Source of the DNA: Bacillota bacterium
Lineage (GTDB): Bacteria; Bacillota; Clostridia; Acetivibrionales; DTU013
DNA length: 64,000 nucleotides
Assembly: GCA_023412665.1 (NCBI GenBank)
Contig: JAEZCA010000045.1
Coordinates: 1 to 64,000, forward strand
Reading direction: 5' to 3'
Positions 15,320 through 24,356 of this stretch are shown here, piece after piece. Within the stretch, counting starts at the first letter, position 1. Every line of letters starts with the position of its first letter. The position numbers and the translations under genes were made by a program. The notes under the pieces are model-generated. The model had not been told where the DNA came from, made no database searches, and saw only the letters and a program-made list of their open reading frames with translations.

Positions 15320-17323
15320 ATGGTCGGACAAATATTAGGAAATAGATATCAATTGCTCGAAAGGATCGGCGGAGGCGGCATGGCTGTTGTTTATAAGGCG
15401 AAGTGCCTGCTTCTGAACCGCTTTGTAGCTGTTAAGATACTGCGCAGTGAATTCACAGACGATGACGAATTTGTTAAACGCTTCAGGGTAGAAGCGCAGG
15501 CAGCGGCAAGCCTGAATCACCCCAATATCGTTTCCATCTATGATGTCGGAAAGCAGGAAGATACACATTATATCGTCATGGAATTCATCGATGGCATCAC
15601 TTTGAAGGAGTATATTAGCCAAAGAGGCATCCTGCCATGGAAAGAGGCTGTAAATATAGGGATACAGATATGTTCGGCTATAGAACAGGCACACAAGAAT
15701 TTTATCGTGCATCGTGACATAAAACCGCATAATATACTGATCACAAAGGAAGGCATAGCAAAGGTTACAGATTTCGGTATTGCCAGAGCTGTTACTTCTG
15801 CCACCATTACGATGGTCGGCAGCACGATAGGCTCTGTTCACTATTTTTCTCCCGAACAGGCAAGGGGAGGGTTTACAGACGAAAAATCCGACCTTTATTC
15901 ATTAGGCATCACCATATACGAGATGGTAACAGGAAGGGTCCCCTTTGACGGGGAATCACCTGTGGCTATTGCCCTCAAGCACATACAGGAAAAGCCTGAG
16001 AAGCCGATCGAAGTCAATCCCTCCATACCCAAGGGCGTCAACGATCTTATTTTGAAAGCTATGAAAAAGGATCAGAACCTGAGATATCAGAATGCTTCCG
16101 ATATGCTTTCAGACTTGCAGAGGACACTTGTAGAACCAAATGCGAGAATTGTCGGCAGCAATGCCGTGGAAGAGCTTCCAACAAGAAAAATGCAGGCCGT
16201 CGGTGCCGATTTGGATATAGAGGATAAATCCGAGGATGGAGATGAAGCCTTAATGGAGGAAGATGATACAAAAACAAAGAAAAAGAAGGACCGGCTCAGT
16301 ACATGGCTTGGTATTGCCGCCGGTCTTGTGATCACCGGACTGATAGTCTTTATAGGCATCAAGCTGGTCATTCCCGCCTTTATTCCGGAGCAAGTGGAGG
16401 CATATATCATTGAAGACTATTCAAACATGGATTTTGAAGATGTAAAGGCCACCCTCAGCCAGCATGGTATAACTGCCGAAGATGAAAGGATATACAATGA
16501 TACTGTCGAAAAAGATATAATTATTAAGCAGGACATTGCGGTCGGGAACAGCCTGAAGCCCGGGAGCGTAATCAATTTTACAGTCAGCAACGGCCCCCAT
16601 CTTGTGGAAATACCAGACATTTCAGGTGATGAATCGCGGGTCGCAGAACAGATAATAGTCAACAGCAACCTTGTGCCGGAAGTGATAAAAGAGCATAATG
16701 AAACCGTAGGAAAGGGTCTGGTCATAAGGACTGAACCCTCTGCATATGAGATGGTCAAGCCGGACACGACAGTCAAAATCATAGTCAGCCTCGGACCTGA
16801 GCTGGAAATGGTGAAAATGAAGGATCTGACAGGACTGACAAGGACAGAGGCTGAGAACTGGATTCTAAAAAACAAGCTCAAAATAGGAAAGACTCTTCCG
16901 GAGGATATAGTAAGCGAGGTTGCAAAGGTAGTCAAGCAATACCCATTGGCTGATACCGAGGTAGCTGAGGATACGCCTGTGGAGCTGACCTTCGGTATCG
17001 ATGACCAGTTACCGGTGGAGCCTGGTACTTACCAGCCGACAGAAGAACCGGATACTCAGCAGGAAGAGCAGCAGCCTGTGAGTGGGTCAAAAACGAAGCT
17101 GATCACGATAACTCTTGATCCCAGCCGGATCTACGGTGATGATGTCCTGGTTTATGTTGAATCGACACCCTCCGATACCAATGTACGCAAAATAGAGGTC
17201 AATCAGCCTGTAGCAAGAGATCAGTTCCCGTTCAGCATCCCGGTTACAGTGGGCGAAAGCGGAACTACACATGTTATAGTATATCTGGATAACAAGCTGG
17301 CGCTTGAACAGGATATAAAGTAA
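15320..17323 (+). CDS. prkC: Ser/Thr protein kinase with PASTA repeats
   Basis: A membrane kinase of the PrkC/PknB/Stk family that senses muropeptides and controls germination, cell wall and division. The kinase domain (about residues 10-275) has the loop GGGGMAVVY, the VAVK lysine, HRD at 131-133 and DFGIARA. An acidic then basic juxtamembrane stretch leads to one membrane helix (about 329-352). Three PASTA repeats follow outside the cell, then a Q/P/E-rich linker and a C-terminal domain of about 80 residues beyond the repeats. ATG 15320 follows GAAGGTG; a GTG at 15305 overlaps prpC and is less likely. Confidence 0.94.
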   Translation: MVGQILGNRYQLLERIGGGGMAVVYKAKCLLLNRFVAVKILRSEFTDDDEFVKRFRVEAQAAASLNHPNIVSIYDVGKQEDTHYIVMEFIDGITLKEYISQRGILPWKEAVNIGIQICSAIEQAHKNFIVHRDIKPHNILITKEGIAKVTDFGIARAVTSATITMVGSTIGSVHYFSPEQARGGFTDEKSDLYSLGITIYEMVTGRVPFDGESPVAIALKHIQEKPEKPIEVNPSIPKGVNDLILKAMKKDQNLRYQNASDMLSDLQRTLVEPNARIVGSNAVEELPTRKMQAVGADLDIEDKSEDGDEALMEEDDTKTKKKKDRLSTWLGIAAGLVITGLIVFIGIKLVIPAFIPEQVEAYIIEDYSNMDFEDVKATLSQHGITAEDERIYNDTVEKDIIIKQDIAVGNSLKPGSVINFTVSNGPHLVEIPDISGDESRVAEQIIVNSNLVPEVIKEHNETVGKGLVIRTEPSAYEMVKPDTTVKIIVSLGPELEMVKMKDLTGLTRTEAENWILKNKLKIGKTLPEDIVSEVAKVVKQYPLADTEVAEDTPVELTFGIDDQLPVEPGTYQPTEEPDTQQEEQQPVSGSKTKLITITLDPSRIYGDDVLVYVESTPSDTNVRKIEVNQPVARDQFPFSIPVTVGESGTTHVIVYLDNKLALEQDIK

Positions 17324-17340
17324 GACGTGAAAGCAAATCG

Positions 17341-17455
17341 GTACCCGCCACCAAGCGTTTTTAAGCCCGAGGGCTGAAAATACGCATAGAGGTGGGGCGG
17401 GGGGCTCATCTTTCGCCTCGTTATAGAAGTGGGGATATCTATTGACTCGCTAAAT
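17341..17455 (+). repeat. Dispersed palindromic repeat, copy 2 (long hairpin form)
   Basis: The arms CCCGCCACC (17343-17351) and AGGTGGGGCGGG pair around a nested hairpin GCGTTTTTAAGCCC/GGGCTGAAAATACGC. The right half shares about 38 bases with copy 1 at 6789-6826. After it come two spaced CTCG-TTA/GACTCGCTA motifs. It occupies the gap between prkC and rsgA and may act as a processing or termination point; no T run follows the stem. It resembles a small non-autonomous mobile or REP-like element. Confidence 0.6.
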
Positions 17456-17487
17456 TTGATGCAATTACTGCAGGGGAGGTTCATATA

Positions 17488-18408
17488 TTGCCGTCAGGCA
17501 TTATATTAAAAGGAATAGGCGGTTTCTATTATGTATCATCGGAGGATGATATATATGAATGCAAAGCCAGGGGAATTTTCCGCAAGGATGATGTGACTCC
17601 TTTGACCGGGGACAGGGTCACATTTTCTGTAACTGACCCCTTGCTCAAAAAAGGAAATATTGACGGTATAATGGAGAGAACCACCGTTCTGACACGTCCT
17701 GCGGCAGCAAATATCGACCTGCTGGTGGCTGTAATAGCTGCAAAATCACCGGAGCCTGATTTGTTATTGCTGGACAAGATTCTGGTCACCGCCGCAAAAA
17801 AGGAAATAGAGGCTGTGATCTGTATCAATAAGATAGATCTCGATTCTGGAGATAACAGGGCAGAGCTTCGCAGTTCATATAATAAAGCGGGTTATACCCT
17901 GATAGAGACATGCCTGGGGGAAAACACAGGCTTCAGACGTCTCAAGGAGGATTTAAAAGGACATATATCCGTGTTCGCAGGACAGTCCGGTGTCGGAAAG
18001 TCAACTCTCCTCAACAGAATCGCAGACACTGTGATAATGCAGACAGGAGCCATTAGCGAAAAGATCGAGAGAGGACGTCATACCACAAGGCATTCGGAGC
18101 TCATAAGGCTTGCTGACGGAGGTTATGTTGTTGACACACCGGGTTTCAGCTCCTTTGAGCTGGCAGAGATTGTACATACGGAGCTTGCGCATTTATTCCC
18201 GGAATTTTTGGATCACATTTACAATTGTAGGTTTACGGGCTGCAGCCATGTAAATGAACCGGACTGCGCCGTTAAGGAAGCTGTGGAGCAAGGGAGCATA
18301 GGCAGGGGAAGATATCAGCGATATACCGAGCTTTATGCGATATTGAAGCAGGAATACGATATGAAATATAAAAAAACCAACAGGAAAGGGACAAGAAGCA
18401 ATGATTAA
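17488..18408 (+). CDS. rsgA: Ribosome small subunit-dependent GTPase A
   Basis: A circularly permuted GTPase in late 30S assembly. An N-terminal OB fold (about 1-70) precedes G motifs in permuted order: NKID (G4), then GQSGVGKST (G1, from G165), then DTPG (G3). A C-terminal zinc site has cysteines and histidine in NCRFTGCSHVNEPDC. The TTG at 17488 lies eight bases after GGGGAGG; 306 residues is normal. Its end overlaps rpe by eight bases, implying translational coupling. Confidence 0.95.
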   Translation: MPSGIILKGIGGFYYVSSEDDIYECKARGIFRKDDVTPLTGDRVTFSVTDPLLKKGNIDGIMERTTVLTRPAAANIDLLVAVIAAKSPEPDLLLLDKILVTAAKKEIEAVICINKIDLDSGDNRAELRSSYNKAGYTLIETCLGENTGFRRLKEDLKGHISVFAGQSGVGKSTLLNRIADTVIMQTGAISEKIERGRHTTRHSELIRLADGGYVVDTPGFSSFELAEIVHTELAHLFPEFLDHIYNCRFTGCSHVNEPDCAVKEAVEQGSIGRGRYQRYTELYAILKQEYDMKYKKTNRKGTRSND

Positions 18409-19066
18409 AATATCTCCGTCCATTCTGGCTTCGGATTTTTCAAAGCTTGGCGAGGAAATAGCCAGGGTCGAAAAAGCCGGCGCCGATATGATACATCTCG
18501 ATGTCATGGATGGACACTTCGTACCAAATTTAACAATAGGACCTCCTGTGATAAAAAGTCTCAGAAGCGTGACAAGCCTTCCGTTTGATGTCCACCTGAT
18601 GATCGATAATCCGGAACGGTATATTGAAGCATTTATTGATGCCGGGGCCGATATTCTCTCTGTGCATGTGGAAAAGAATCCTCACCTCCACCGTACCATC
18701 GAAATGATAAAGAACCAGGGCTGCAGGGCATCAGTAGTTCTTAATCCGGCAACGCCGCTGAACACATTGGAAATGGTGCTTGATGAAGTTGACATGATAC
18801 TTCTGATGACAGTGGACCCAGGCTTCGGAGGCCAGCATTACATAGAGGGAATGACCGAAAAGGTGAGGGAGCTGAAATTCATGGCTGTTCAGCGCGGCCT
18901 GGGATTTGATATAGAAGTCGACGGCGGTATTGACCTGGAAAATATACATGAGGTGACGGAAGCAGGCGCTAATGTGATCGTAGCCGGGTCTTCCATATTC
19001 AATGCACCCGATATTACGGAAATGATCAGAAGTCTCAGACAGAAGGCTTATGGTGGTCATGTATGA
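18401..19066 (+). CDS. rpe: Ribulose-phosphate 3-epimerase
   Basis: Interconverts ribulose 5-phosphate and xylulose 5-phosphate. The (beta/alpha)8 barrel has the family blocks SPSILASDF, HLDVMDGHFVPN, DVHLMI, VDPGFGGQ and EVDGGI, which hold the metal-binding histidines and aspartates. The 221-residue length is typical. It overlaps both neighbours (rsgA before, thiN after by an ATGA overlap). Confidence 0.96.
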   Translation: MIKISPSILASDFSKLGEEIARVEKAGADMIHLDVMDGHFVPNLTIGPPVIKSLRSVTSLPFDVHLMIDNPERYIEAFIDAGADILSVHVEKNPHLHRTIEMIKNQGCRASVVLNPATPLNTLEMVLDEVDMILLMTVDPGFGGQHYIEGMTEKVRELKFMAVQRGLGFDIEVDGGIDLENIHEVTEAGANVIVAGSSIFNAPDITEMIRSLRQKAYGGHV

Positions 19067-19731
19067 CATGTGTCATATTCTGCGGAGGAGAGATCTCTGA
19101 TTACGAGCATATCAGAATGTGGCCGATGTTTGGCAATACCTCAGGCAGGCAAATTGAAGAAGCAGGCTTTGTCATTTCTGCGGACAGCGGAGCGCGTCAT
19201 TGCAGGACGCTGGGGATCGTGCCTGATATTATGGTAGGAGATTTTGATTCAGTATCGCAAAATGACTATGAGGCTTTAATAGATGCAGGCTCGAAGGCGT
19301 TACAGTACCCGGCGGAAAAGGATATGACGGACAGCGAGCTTGCCGTGGAAATAGCAATAAATAAAGGCTTTTACAGGGTACTGCTCTTTGGAGCCACAGG
19401 TACGAGACTTGATCATTCCATTTCAAACATTTTTCTGTTGAAAAAGCTTACGGATGCTGACATTGATGGAATCATAGTTAATGAAACCAGCTATGTAAGA
19501 CTGATCAAGGATGAAATCCGGCTGGACCGGGTCGAGGATGCTTATGTTACACTCCTGCCTTTTGCCGGAAATGCCCTTGGTGTTTCGACCCAAGGTCTCT
19601 ATTATCCGCTTGATGACGCCACTCTGGAAGTCGGTTCCTCATGGGGCGTCAGCAACAGGTTCACTGAGGACACAGCCTGCATAAAACTTAAACAGGGCTA
19701 CTTGCTCATTTTTATTTCAGTTGAAGCATAG
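19063..19731 (+). CDS. thiN: Thiamine pyrophosphokinase
   Basis: Converts thiamine to thiamine diphosphate with ATP. The N-terminal catalytic domain shows ISADSGARHC, PDIMVGDFDSV and EKDMTDSELAV, where the aspartates bind magnesium; GATGTRLDHSISN is the second family block. The C-terminal thiamine-binding half follows. The start overlaps the rpe stop codon (ATGA). It is the last gene of the long plus-strand run and ends at a bidirectional terminator. Confidence 0.93.
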   Translation: MTCVIFCGGEISDYEHIRMWPMFGNTSGRQIEEAGFVISADSGARHCRTLGIVPDIMVGDFDSVSQNDYEALIDAGSKALQYPAEKDMTDSELAVEIAINKGFYRVLLFGATGTRLDHSISNIFLLKKLTDADIDGIIVNETSYVRLIKDEIRLDRVEDAYVTLLPFAGNALGVSTQGLYYPLDDATLEVGSSWGVSNRFTEDTACIKLKQGYLLIFISVEA

Positions 19732-19742
19732 TGCATAAATAA

Positions 19743-19770
19743 AAAAGGATGACCGACAGGCCATCCTTTT
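19743..19770. terminator. Bidirectional terminator between thiN and the aminotransferase gene
   Basis: Arms AAAAGGATG (19743-19751) and CATCCTTTT (19762-19770) with an inner CC/GG pairing and a GACA loop. T runs exist on both strands, longer on the minus strand, so it can serve both converging genes. Confidence 0.85.
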
Positions 19771-19781
19771 GCAGAGACTGT

Positions 19782-20963
19782 TTATTTATACTCGGCTGCC
19801 AATGCTTCAAAGGCTTTCTGAGAATTCAGTATCGTTTTTTCGTCTACACAGTATGCAAGCCTGAAGAAGCCTTTACATCCAAAGCCCGTACCGGGCACTA
19901 TGACCAGATTGTACTTGACCGCTGACCTGCAGAATTCAACATCATCCTCGATGGGAGACTGGGGGAACAGGTAAAACGCACCCTTAGGCTTCATGCATTT
20001 AAAGCCTGCCTTTTCAATTATTCCGTAAAGCATGTCGCGCCTTCTCTTATATGCGTCTGCGTCAACCTGCGCATTTAATGATTCTGGCAGTATCCTCTGA
20101 AAAAGAGCAGGGGCATTAACGAAGCCGAGGGTCCTGGTTGAGAAGATCAGACCATCCATTAAGGCTGATGCATTTTCTATCATCGGGTTGACTGCTATGA
20201 ATCCGATTCTCTCGCCGGGGAGCGAAAGAGATTTGCTGAAGGAATTGACTATTACTGCATTCTTGAAGATAGAGAATATGGAAGGCACTTCAGTATTGTC
20301 GTATACAATTTTATCATATGGCTCATCTGAAATAATACAAATCCTGGTGCCGAATTCTTTTTCTCTTTTTTCCACCGCTTCATGTATTCTTTCGAGGGAA
20401 GCTCTGCTATAAATAACGCCGGTGGGGTTATTGGGCGAATTTATGATCATGGCCTTAGTTGCAGGCGTTATGGCATCGTATATTTTCTGAGGGTCGGGCT
20501 GGAAGGTGCTGCGGTCGGTGGTGACGATAACAGGCCTGCCGCCATGGTTGTCAATGTAAAACAGATATTCCGCGAAATATGGCGCCAGAACTATAACCTC
20601 CTCACCGGGGTTCAGAAGGGTCTTGAGTACGACGTTCATAGCGCCGCCGGCACCGCATTCCATGACTATATGTCCCGCTTCCAGAGGAGCACCCGTTGTC
20701 TGCCTCAGCTTGGCGGCAACGGCAGCTCTGACATCAGGATATCCTGCATTGCTCATATAGCCGTGCATCTTGGGAGTATCCGACATTACCGCTTTCCTAA
20801 GCGCTTCCTTTACTATTTCAGGCGGCTCAACATCAGGGTTGCCCAATGAGAAATCATATACATTGTCTGCACCGTATTGTTTACGCAGTTTTTCTCCTTC
20901 TTCAAACATAGCTCTGATCCATGAGGACCTGGTAAGATTGTCTTTTATTTTTTGTGAGACCAT
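19782..20963 (-). CDS. Pyridoxal phosphate-dependent aminotransferase (class I/II)
   Basis: A fold-type I aminotransferase of 393 residues. Visible blocks are YDFSLGNPDVEPP at the N-terminus, GAGGAMNVVLKTLLNPGEEV, INSPNNPTG, ISDEPYDKIVYD and NSFSKSLSLPGERIGF, in which the lysine forms the Schiff base. The ATG at 20963 follows AGGAGTGG; a longer in-frame reading to 21104 has a hydrophobic, non-family N-terminus. Substrate cannot be set by inspection; the context (before it, rqcH) gives no clue. Confidence 0.9.
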   Translation of the reverse strand: MVSQKIKDNLTRSSWIRAMFEEGEKLRKQYGADNVYDFSLGNPDVEPPEIVKEALRKAVMSDTPKMHGYMSNAGYPDVRAAVAAKLRQTTGAPLEAGHIVMECGAGGAMNVVLKTLLNPGEEVIVLAPYFAEYLFYIDNHGGRPVIVTTDRSTFQPDPQKIYDAITPATKAMIINSPNNPTGVIYSRASLERIHEAVEKREKEFGTRICIISDEPYDKIVYDNTEVPSIFSIFKNAVIVNSFSKSLSLPGERIGFIAVNPMIENASALMDGLIFSTRTLGFVNAPALFQRILPESLNAQVDADAYKRRRDMLYGIIEKAGFKCMKPKGAFYLFPQSPIEDDVEFCRSAVKYNLVIVPGTGFGCKGFFRLAYCVDEKTILNSQKAFEALAAEYK

Positions 20964-21100
20964 AATTTCCACTCCTGTTTCAAGGCCGAAACAACTTTTG
21001 ATCCACGGCCTATGAGATTTTCTACTATGATATACCAAAAACGGGAAAATATCAATTGCTATCATAACTCGGCGAATAATGTGTCCCCGGGACGGCTCTT

Positions 21101-22858
21101 TCACTTTGATTTTAAACGTTCTGCCAGTGTTTGATCCGGGTTTACGACTGCCGTTTTGTAGTTTACATATATGACCTTGCCGGGCTTTGCACCTGAAGGC
21201 TTGCTCACATTTTTTATATTAGTGTAGTCAACCTGTACATTAGAGGACATTTTGGCTTTGCTGTGCCATGCCGCAAGTATGGCAGCTTCCTCGAGAGTCC
21301 TGTCGGAAATTTCGCGGCCGTTCCTTTTTATGATGACATGAGAACCTGGTATTGTCTTTGTATGCAGCCAAATATCATTGGATTGCGCTACTTTCAGTGT
21401 GAGATGATCGTTTTGCATATTATTCTTGCCTACATATATGTCAAATCCGTCAGAGGACTTGAAATGAAGCGGTTCTGTAATTGCAGCCTTCCTTTTGACA
21501 GCAGCCTTTTTCTTAAGCTGCATATAGCCCTGACCAGCAAGCTCCTGCCTTACCTCGTCGATTTCCTGCAGGAAGCTGCAGTTATCCAGAAGCTGAAGGA
21601 CACTCTCGAGATAATCCAGCTCTGCCCGTGAGTCATCGATCTGCCGTGATGTATATGTGTATGTGCTTTTAGCCTTGGCATATTTCTTAAAATAGCGCTG
21701 TGCGTTTGCCTGCGGAGTCATGTCCGGGTCAAGGGGAACATCGATGTATTCGCCGTTTTCAGAATAATAGTTCATTAAGGCTATGCTTTTAGTGTTTTGC
21801 GGTATGGCATATATATTGGCTGTTATCAGTTCACCATAAAGCTTGAGCTTTTCTCTGTCCGCAACATCCCGCAGCGTTTCCTCCTGTATCGACAGCTTCT
21901 TGCTGCAGCGCTCCATAGAAATACTCAGTACCTTGTACAGGTCGGACTTTTTTTGCCTGAGGCGTTCGGCATTGTCACGGGTGGCATAGAATTTATCCAG
22001 AACCTGACTGATAGAGGATATATTCTCTTTGTGTGTATACTGCCTGATATCAAGACAGTGAAAATCGACAGGCTTGCTGTGCTGCTCATCTTCATAAATA
22101 ACCGAGGGATCATAGCTGCCGTTTTTGATATCCTCAAGAATCACACCCAATGCATTTATCAAAGCTCTGCGCTCGGACTGCTCCAATGAAGCTGCGCGTT
22201 TTCTCCCTTCGACAGAGGCCCGGCTGCATATCTCGCGGCACAACAACGGACTGAAGCCCTTTATATTGTCCAGCAGGAATTTTTCGGCAGTCTGTGCTGA
22301 TGTATCAAACAGGCCCAGAAGCAGTGACGGATCAAGGGATGCAGGGGAGAGCTTGTCCTGCGCCGGAGGCAGTACATAAGGCCTGGTCGGCATTACTTCG
22401 CGGACGCTGCTGATATCGGAGTCTATATGCTTGATTGAGTCCAGTATCCTGTTTTCACTGTTTAACAGTATTATATTGCTGTATCTGCCCATTATTTCAA
22501 TGACCAGCTTCTTTTCCGATATGTCGCCAAGTTCGTTTGCAGCTTCGATCACCACGCTTATAATTCTTTCGAAATCGTTGAAGCCGAAGGATATTATTCT
22601 TCCGCCTGTAAGGTGCTTTCTGAGCAGCATGCAAAATACCGGAGGGGAGGGAGGGTTTTCCTTCACCGCATCGGTGATATGTATCCTCGGAAAATTCGGG
22701 CTGGCGCTGAGCACCAGCCGGTGATTTTTATTCCATGCCCTGACCAGCAGCACTATTTCGTCAGCTTCGGGCTGAAGAACCTTTTCAACCCGTCCGCCGG
22801 TCAGTTTTTCATTCAGCTCTTCTGTGATGCATTTTGCGACTATACCGTCAAATGGCAA
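21101..22858 (-). CDS. rqcH: Ribosome quality control protein RqcH (NFACT family)
   Basis: Binds stalled 50S subunits and recruits tRNA-Ala to add C-terminal alanine tails; it was formerly annotated as a fibronectin-binding protein. It has the NFACT-N domain (PFDGIVAKCITEEL at the start), helix-hairpin-helix, a central coiled coil (about 280-430) and a C-terminal NFACT-R domain with DIWLHTKTIPGSHVIIK. The 585 residues match the family. The TTG at 22858 after AAGGGAG gives the family start. Unusually, the position of the B. subtilis D97-R98 motif reads E97-R98. Confidence 0.93.
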   Translation of the reverse strand: MPFDGIVAKCITEELNEKLTGGRVEKVLQPEADEIVLLVRAWNKNHRLVLSASPNFPRIHITDAVKENPPSPPVFCMLLRKHLTGGRIISFGFNDFERIISVVIEAANELGDISEKKLVIEIMGRYSNIILLNSENRILDSIKHIDSDISSVREVMPTRPYVLPPAQDKLSPASLDPSLLLGLFDTSAQTAEKFLLDNIKGFSPLLCREICSRASVEGRKRAASLEQSERRALINALGVILEDIKNGSYDPSVIYEDEQHSKPVDFHCLDIRQYTHKENISSISQVLDKFYATRDNAERLRQKKSDLYKVLSISMERCSKKLSIQEETLRDVADREKLKLYGELITANIYAIPQNTKSIALMNYYSENGEYIDVPLDPDMTPQANAQRYFKKYAKAKSTYTYTSRQIDDSRAELDYLESVLQLLDNCSFLQEIDEVRQELAGQGYMQLKKKAAVKRKAAITEPLHFKSSDGFDIYVGKNNMQNDHLTLKVAQSNDIWLHTKTIPGSHVIIKRNGREISDRTLEEAAILAAWHSKAKMSSNVQVDYTNIKNVSKPSGAKPGKVIYVNYKTAVVNPDQTLAERLKSK

Positions 22859-23008
22859 CAATAACACTCCCTTGTGAGTTTTTCCAACAGTTATACTGTA
22901 GCAAAATACAATTAATAATACAACCATGGAGATTTTTTCATCGGGATGGGATTATGATTATTTTTTACTTGACAGCAGGAAGAGTGTCTGCTATCATTAT
23001 TGAGTAAA

Positions 23009-23187
23009 ACAAAGAAGAAGTTATCCGCTTCTCACCCTACGGAGGTTTCCGACAGGGTCAATAGTGAAGGTATACATAGTATGACCTGGCTATATCAGTG
23101 GATTTCGAAGTTCTTCTTTGTGGTCCACTTTTTATTTTGCCATTATTTGCGAATACTTGAGGATCAGAATAACTTACTCGGAGGTGT
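23009..23187 (+). ncRNA. Leader RNA of the infC operon (L20-type autoregulatory leader)
   Basis: A long-range perfect 11-bp stem pairs 23009-23019 with 23111-23121 (ACAAAGAAGAA / TTCTTCTTTGT) and is followed by a T-rich stretch, TGGTCCACTTTTTATTTT, giving a possible terminator form. The enclosed part carries GTTATCCGCTTCTCACC, a block usual in front of Firmicute infC. In B. subtilis the infC-rpmI-rplT leader is bound by ribosomal protein L20, which promotes termination. The L20 site itself was not folded here. Confidence 0.65.
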
Positions 23188-23190
23188 TTG

Positions 23191-23709
23191 ATTATCAGTA
23201 GTAAAAATGAATTAATGATTAATGAGGAAATCAGAGACAAAGAGGTACGTCTGATTGATGCTGACGGATCCATGCTAGGGGTCATGCCTGTCAAGGATGC
23301 TCAGAAGCTTGCCACTACTAAGAACCTGGACCTTGTTAAAATCGCACCGCAGGCTGCACCGCCCGTATGCAAGATCATGGATTACGGAAAGTATATGTTC
23401 GAGCTTGCGAAAAAGGAAAAGGAAGCCAAAAAGAATCAAAAGGTCATTAGTATGAAAGAGGTCTGGATCAAGCCAAACATCGAAGAACATGATTTCAGCT
23501 TCAAATCAAAAAATGCCTACAAGTTTCTCAAGGACGGGGACAAGGTGAAGGTAAGCGTACGGTTCCGTGGAAGAGAAATGAATTATACGTCTCTGGGTAT
23601 CGAGGTGCTCAACAAATTCGCAGAAGCTGTATCAGAAGTGGGAACGGTGGAGAAAAAGCCGAAGCTCGAGGGCAGGAGTATGATAATGATACTCAATCCG
23701 AAGCAGTAA
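23191..23709 (+). CDS. infC: Translation initiation factor IF-3
   Basis: Binds the 30S subunit and checks start-codon and initiator-tRNA pairing. The N-domain starts ELMINEEIRDKEVRLID, a basic linker holds KKEKEAKKNQK, and the C-domain has VKVSVRFRGREM. About 172 residues is normal. No ATG fits near the ribosome binding site GGAGGTG (23180-23186). A TTG at 23188 is only three bases from GGAGG, so the likely start is ATT (23191) or ATC (23194), the non-canonical starts IF-3 genes use for autoregulation. It is followed by rpmI and rplT in the classic order. Confidence 0.93.
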   Translation: MISSKNELMINEEIRDKEVRLIDADGSMLGVMPVKDAQKLATTKNLDLVKIAPQAAPPVCKIMDYGKYMFELAKKEKEAKKNQKVISMKEVWIKPNIEEHDFSFKSKNAYKFLKDGDKVKVSVRFRGREMNYTSLGIEVLNKFAEAVSEVGTVEKKPKLEGRSMIMILNPKQ

Positions 23710-23779
23710 CGGCATTTCATAAAACATTTAGTGATCCGGAAGGTTTACGGATACAAAACAGATAATAGGAGGAGTAAAT

Positions 23780-23977
23780 ATGCCAAAGGTTAAGACGCAC
23801 AGCGCATCCAAGAAAAGGTTTAGAATAACCGGAACAGGCAAGGTAAAGATGAATCACGCATTCAGAAGCCACAGGCTTGTTTCCAAGGCAAGAAAGGCAA
23901 AGAAACACCACAGGCTCGGAGCGTATGCTTCTTCTGCCAATGAATCTACTATAAAAATGCTGATACCGTATAAGTAA
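23780..23977 (+). CDS. rpmI: Ribosomal protein L35
   Basis: A 65-residue, strongly basic protein with the family start MPKVKTHSASKKRFRITGTG. The start follows AGGAGG. It lies between infC and rplT, with 17 bases before rplT. Confidence 0.98.
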   Translation: MPKVKTHSASKKRFRITGTGKVKMNHAFRSHRLVSKARKAKKHHRLGAYASSANESTIKMLIPYK

Positions 23978-23994
23978 GAAGGAGGAAGAGAGAT

Positions 23995-24339
23995 ATGTCT
24001 AGAGTCAAAGGTGCATTAAGAACACGTGCAAGACACAAGAAGATACTGAAGCTGGCAAAAGGTTATTTCGGAGGAAAGAGCAAGCTTTTCAGAATAGCAA
24101 ACCAGGCAGTCATGAAGTCCCTCTCATATGCATACAGGGACAGAAAGGCCAAGAAAAGAGATTTCAGACAGCTGTGGATCTCCAGGATCAACGCTGCTGC
24201 AAGAATGAACGGCATGAGCTACAGCAGGTTCATGAGCAGCCTGAAAAAGGCGGGGATCAACCTGAACAGAAAGGTCCTGGCCGATATGGCAATAAATGAT
24301 GAACAGGCTTTTGCACAGCTGGTAAACAGCGTAAAGTAA
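23995..24339 (+). CDS. rplT: Ribosomal protein L20
   Basis: A 114-residue 50S protein with the typical start MSRVKGALRTRARHKKILK and the basic helical region that reaches into 23S rRNA. The ribosome binding site is AAGGAGGAAG. In Firmicutes this protein also represses the whole operon by binding the infC leader. Confidence 0.98.
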   Translation: MSRVKGALRTRARHKKILKLAKGYFGGKSKLFRIANQAVMKSLSYAYRDRKAKKRDFRQLWISRINAAARMNGMSYSRFMSSLKKAGINLNRKVLADMAINDEQAFAQLVNSVK

Positions 24340-24356
24340 AGTGAATACAAAATAAA

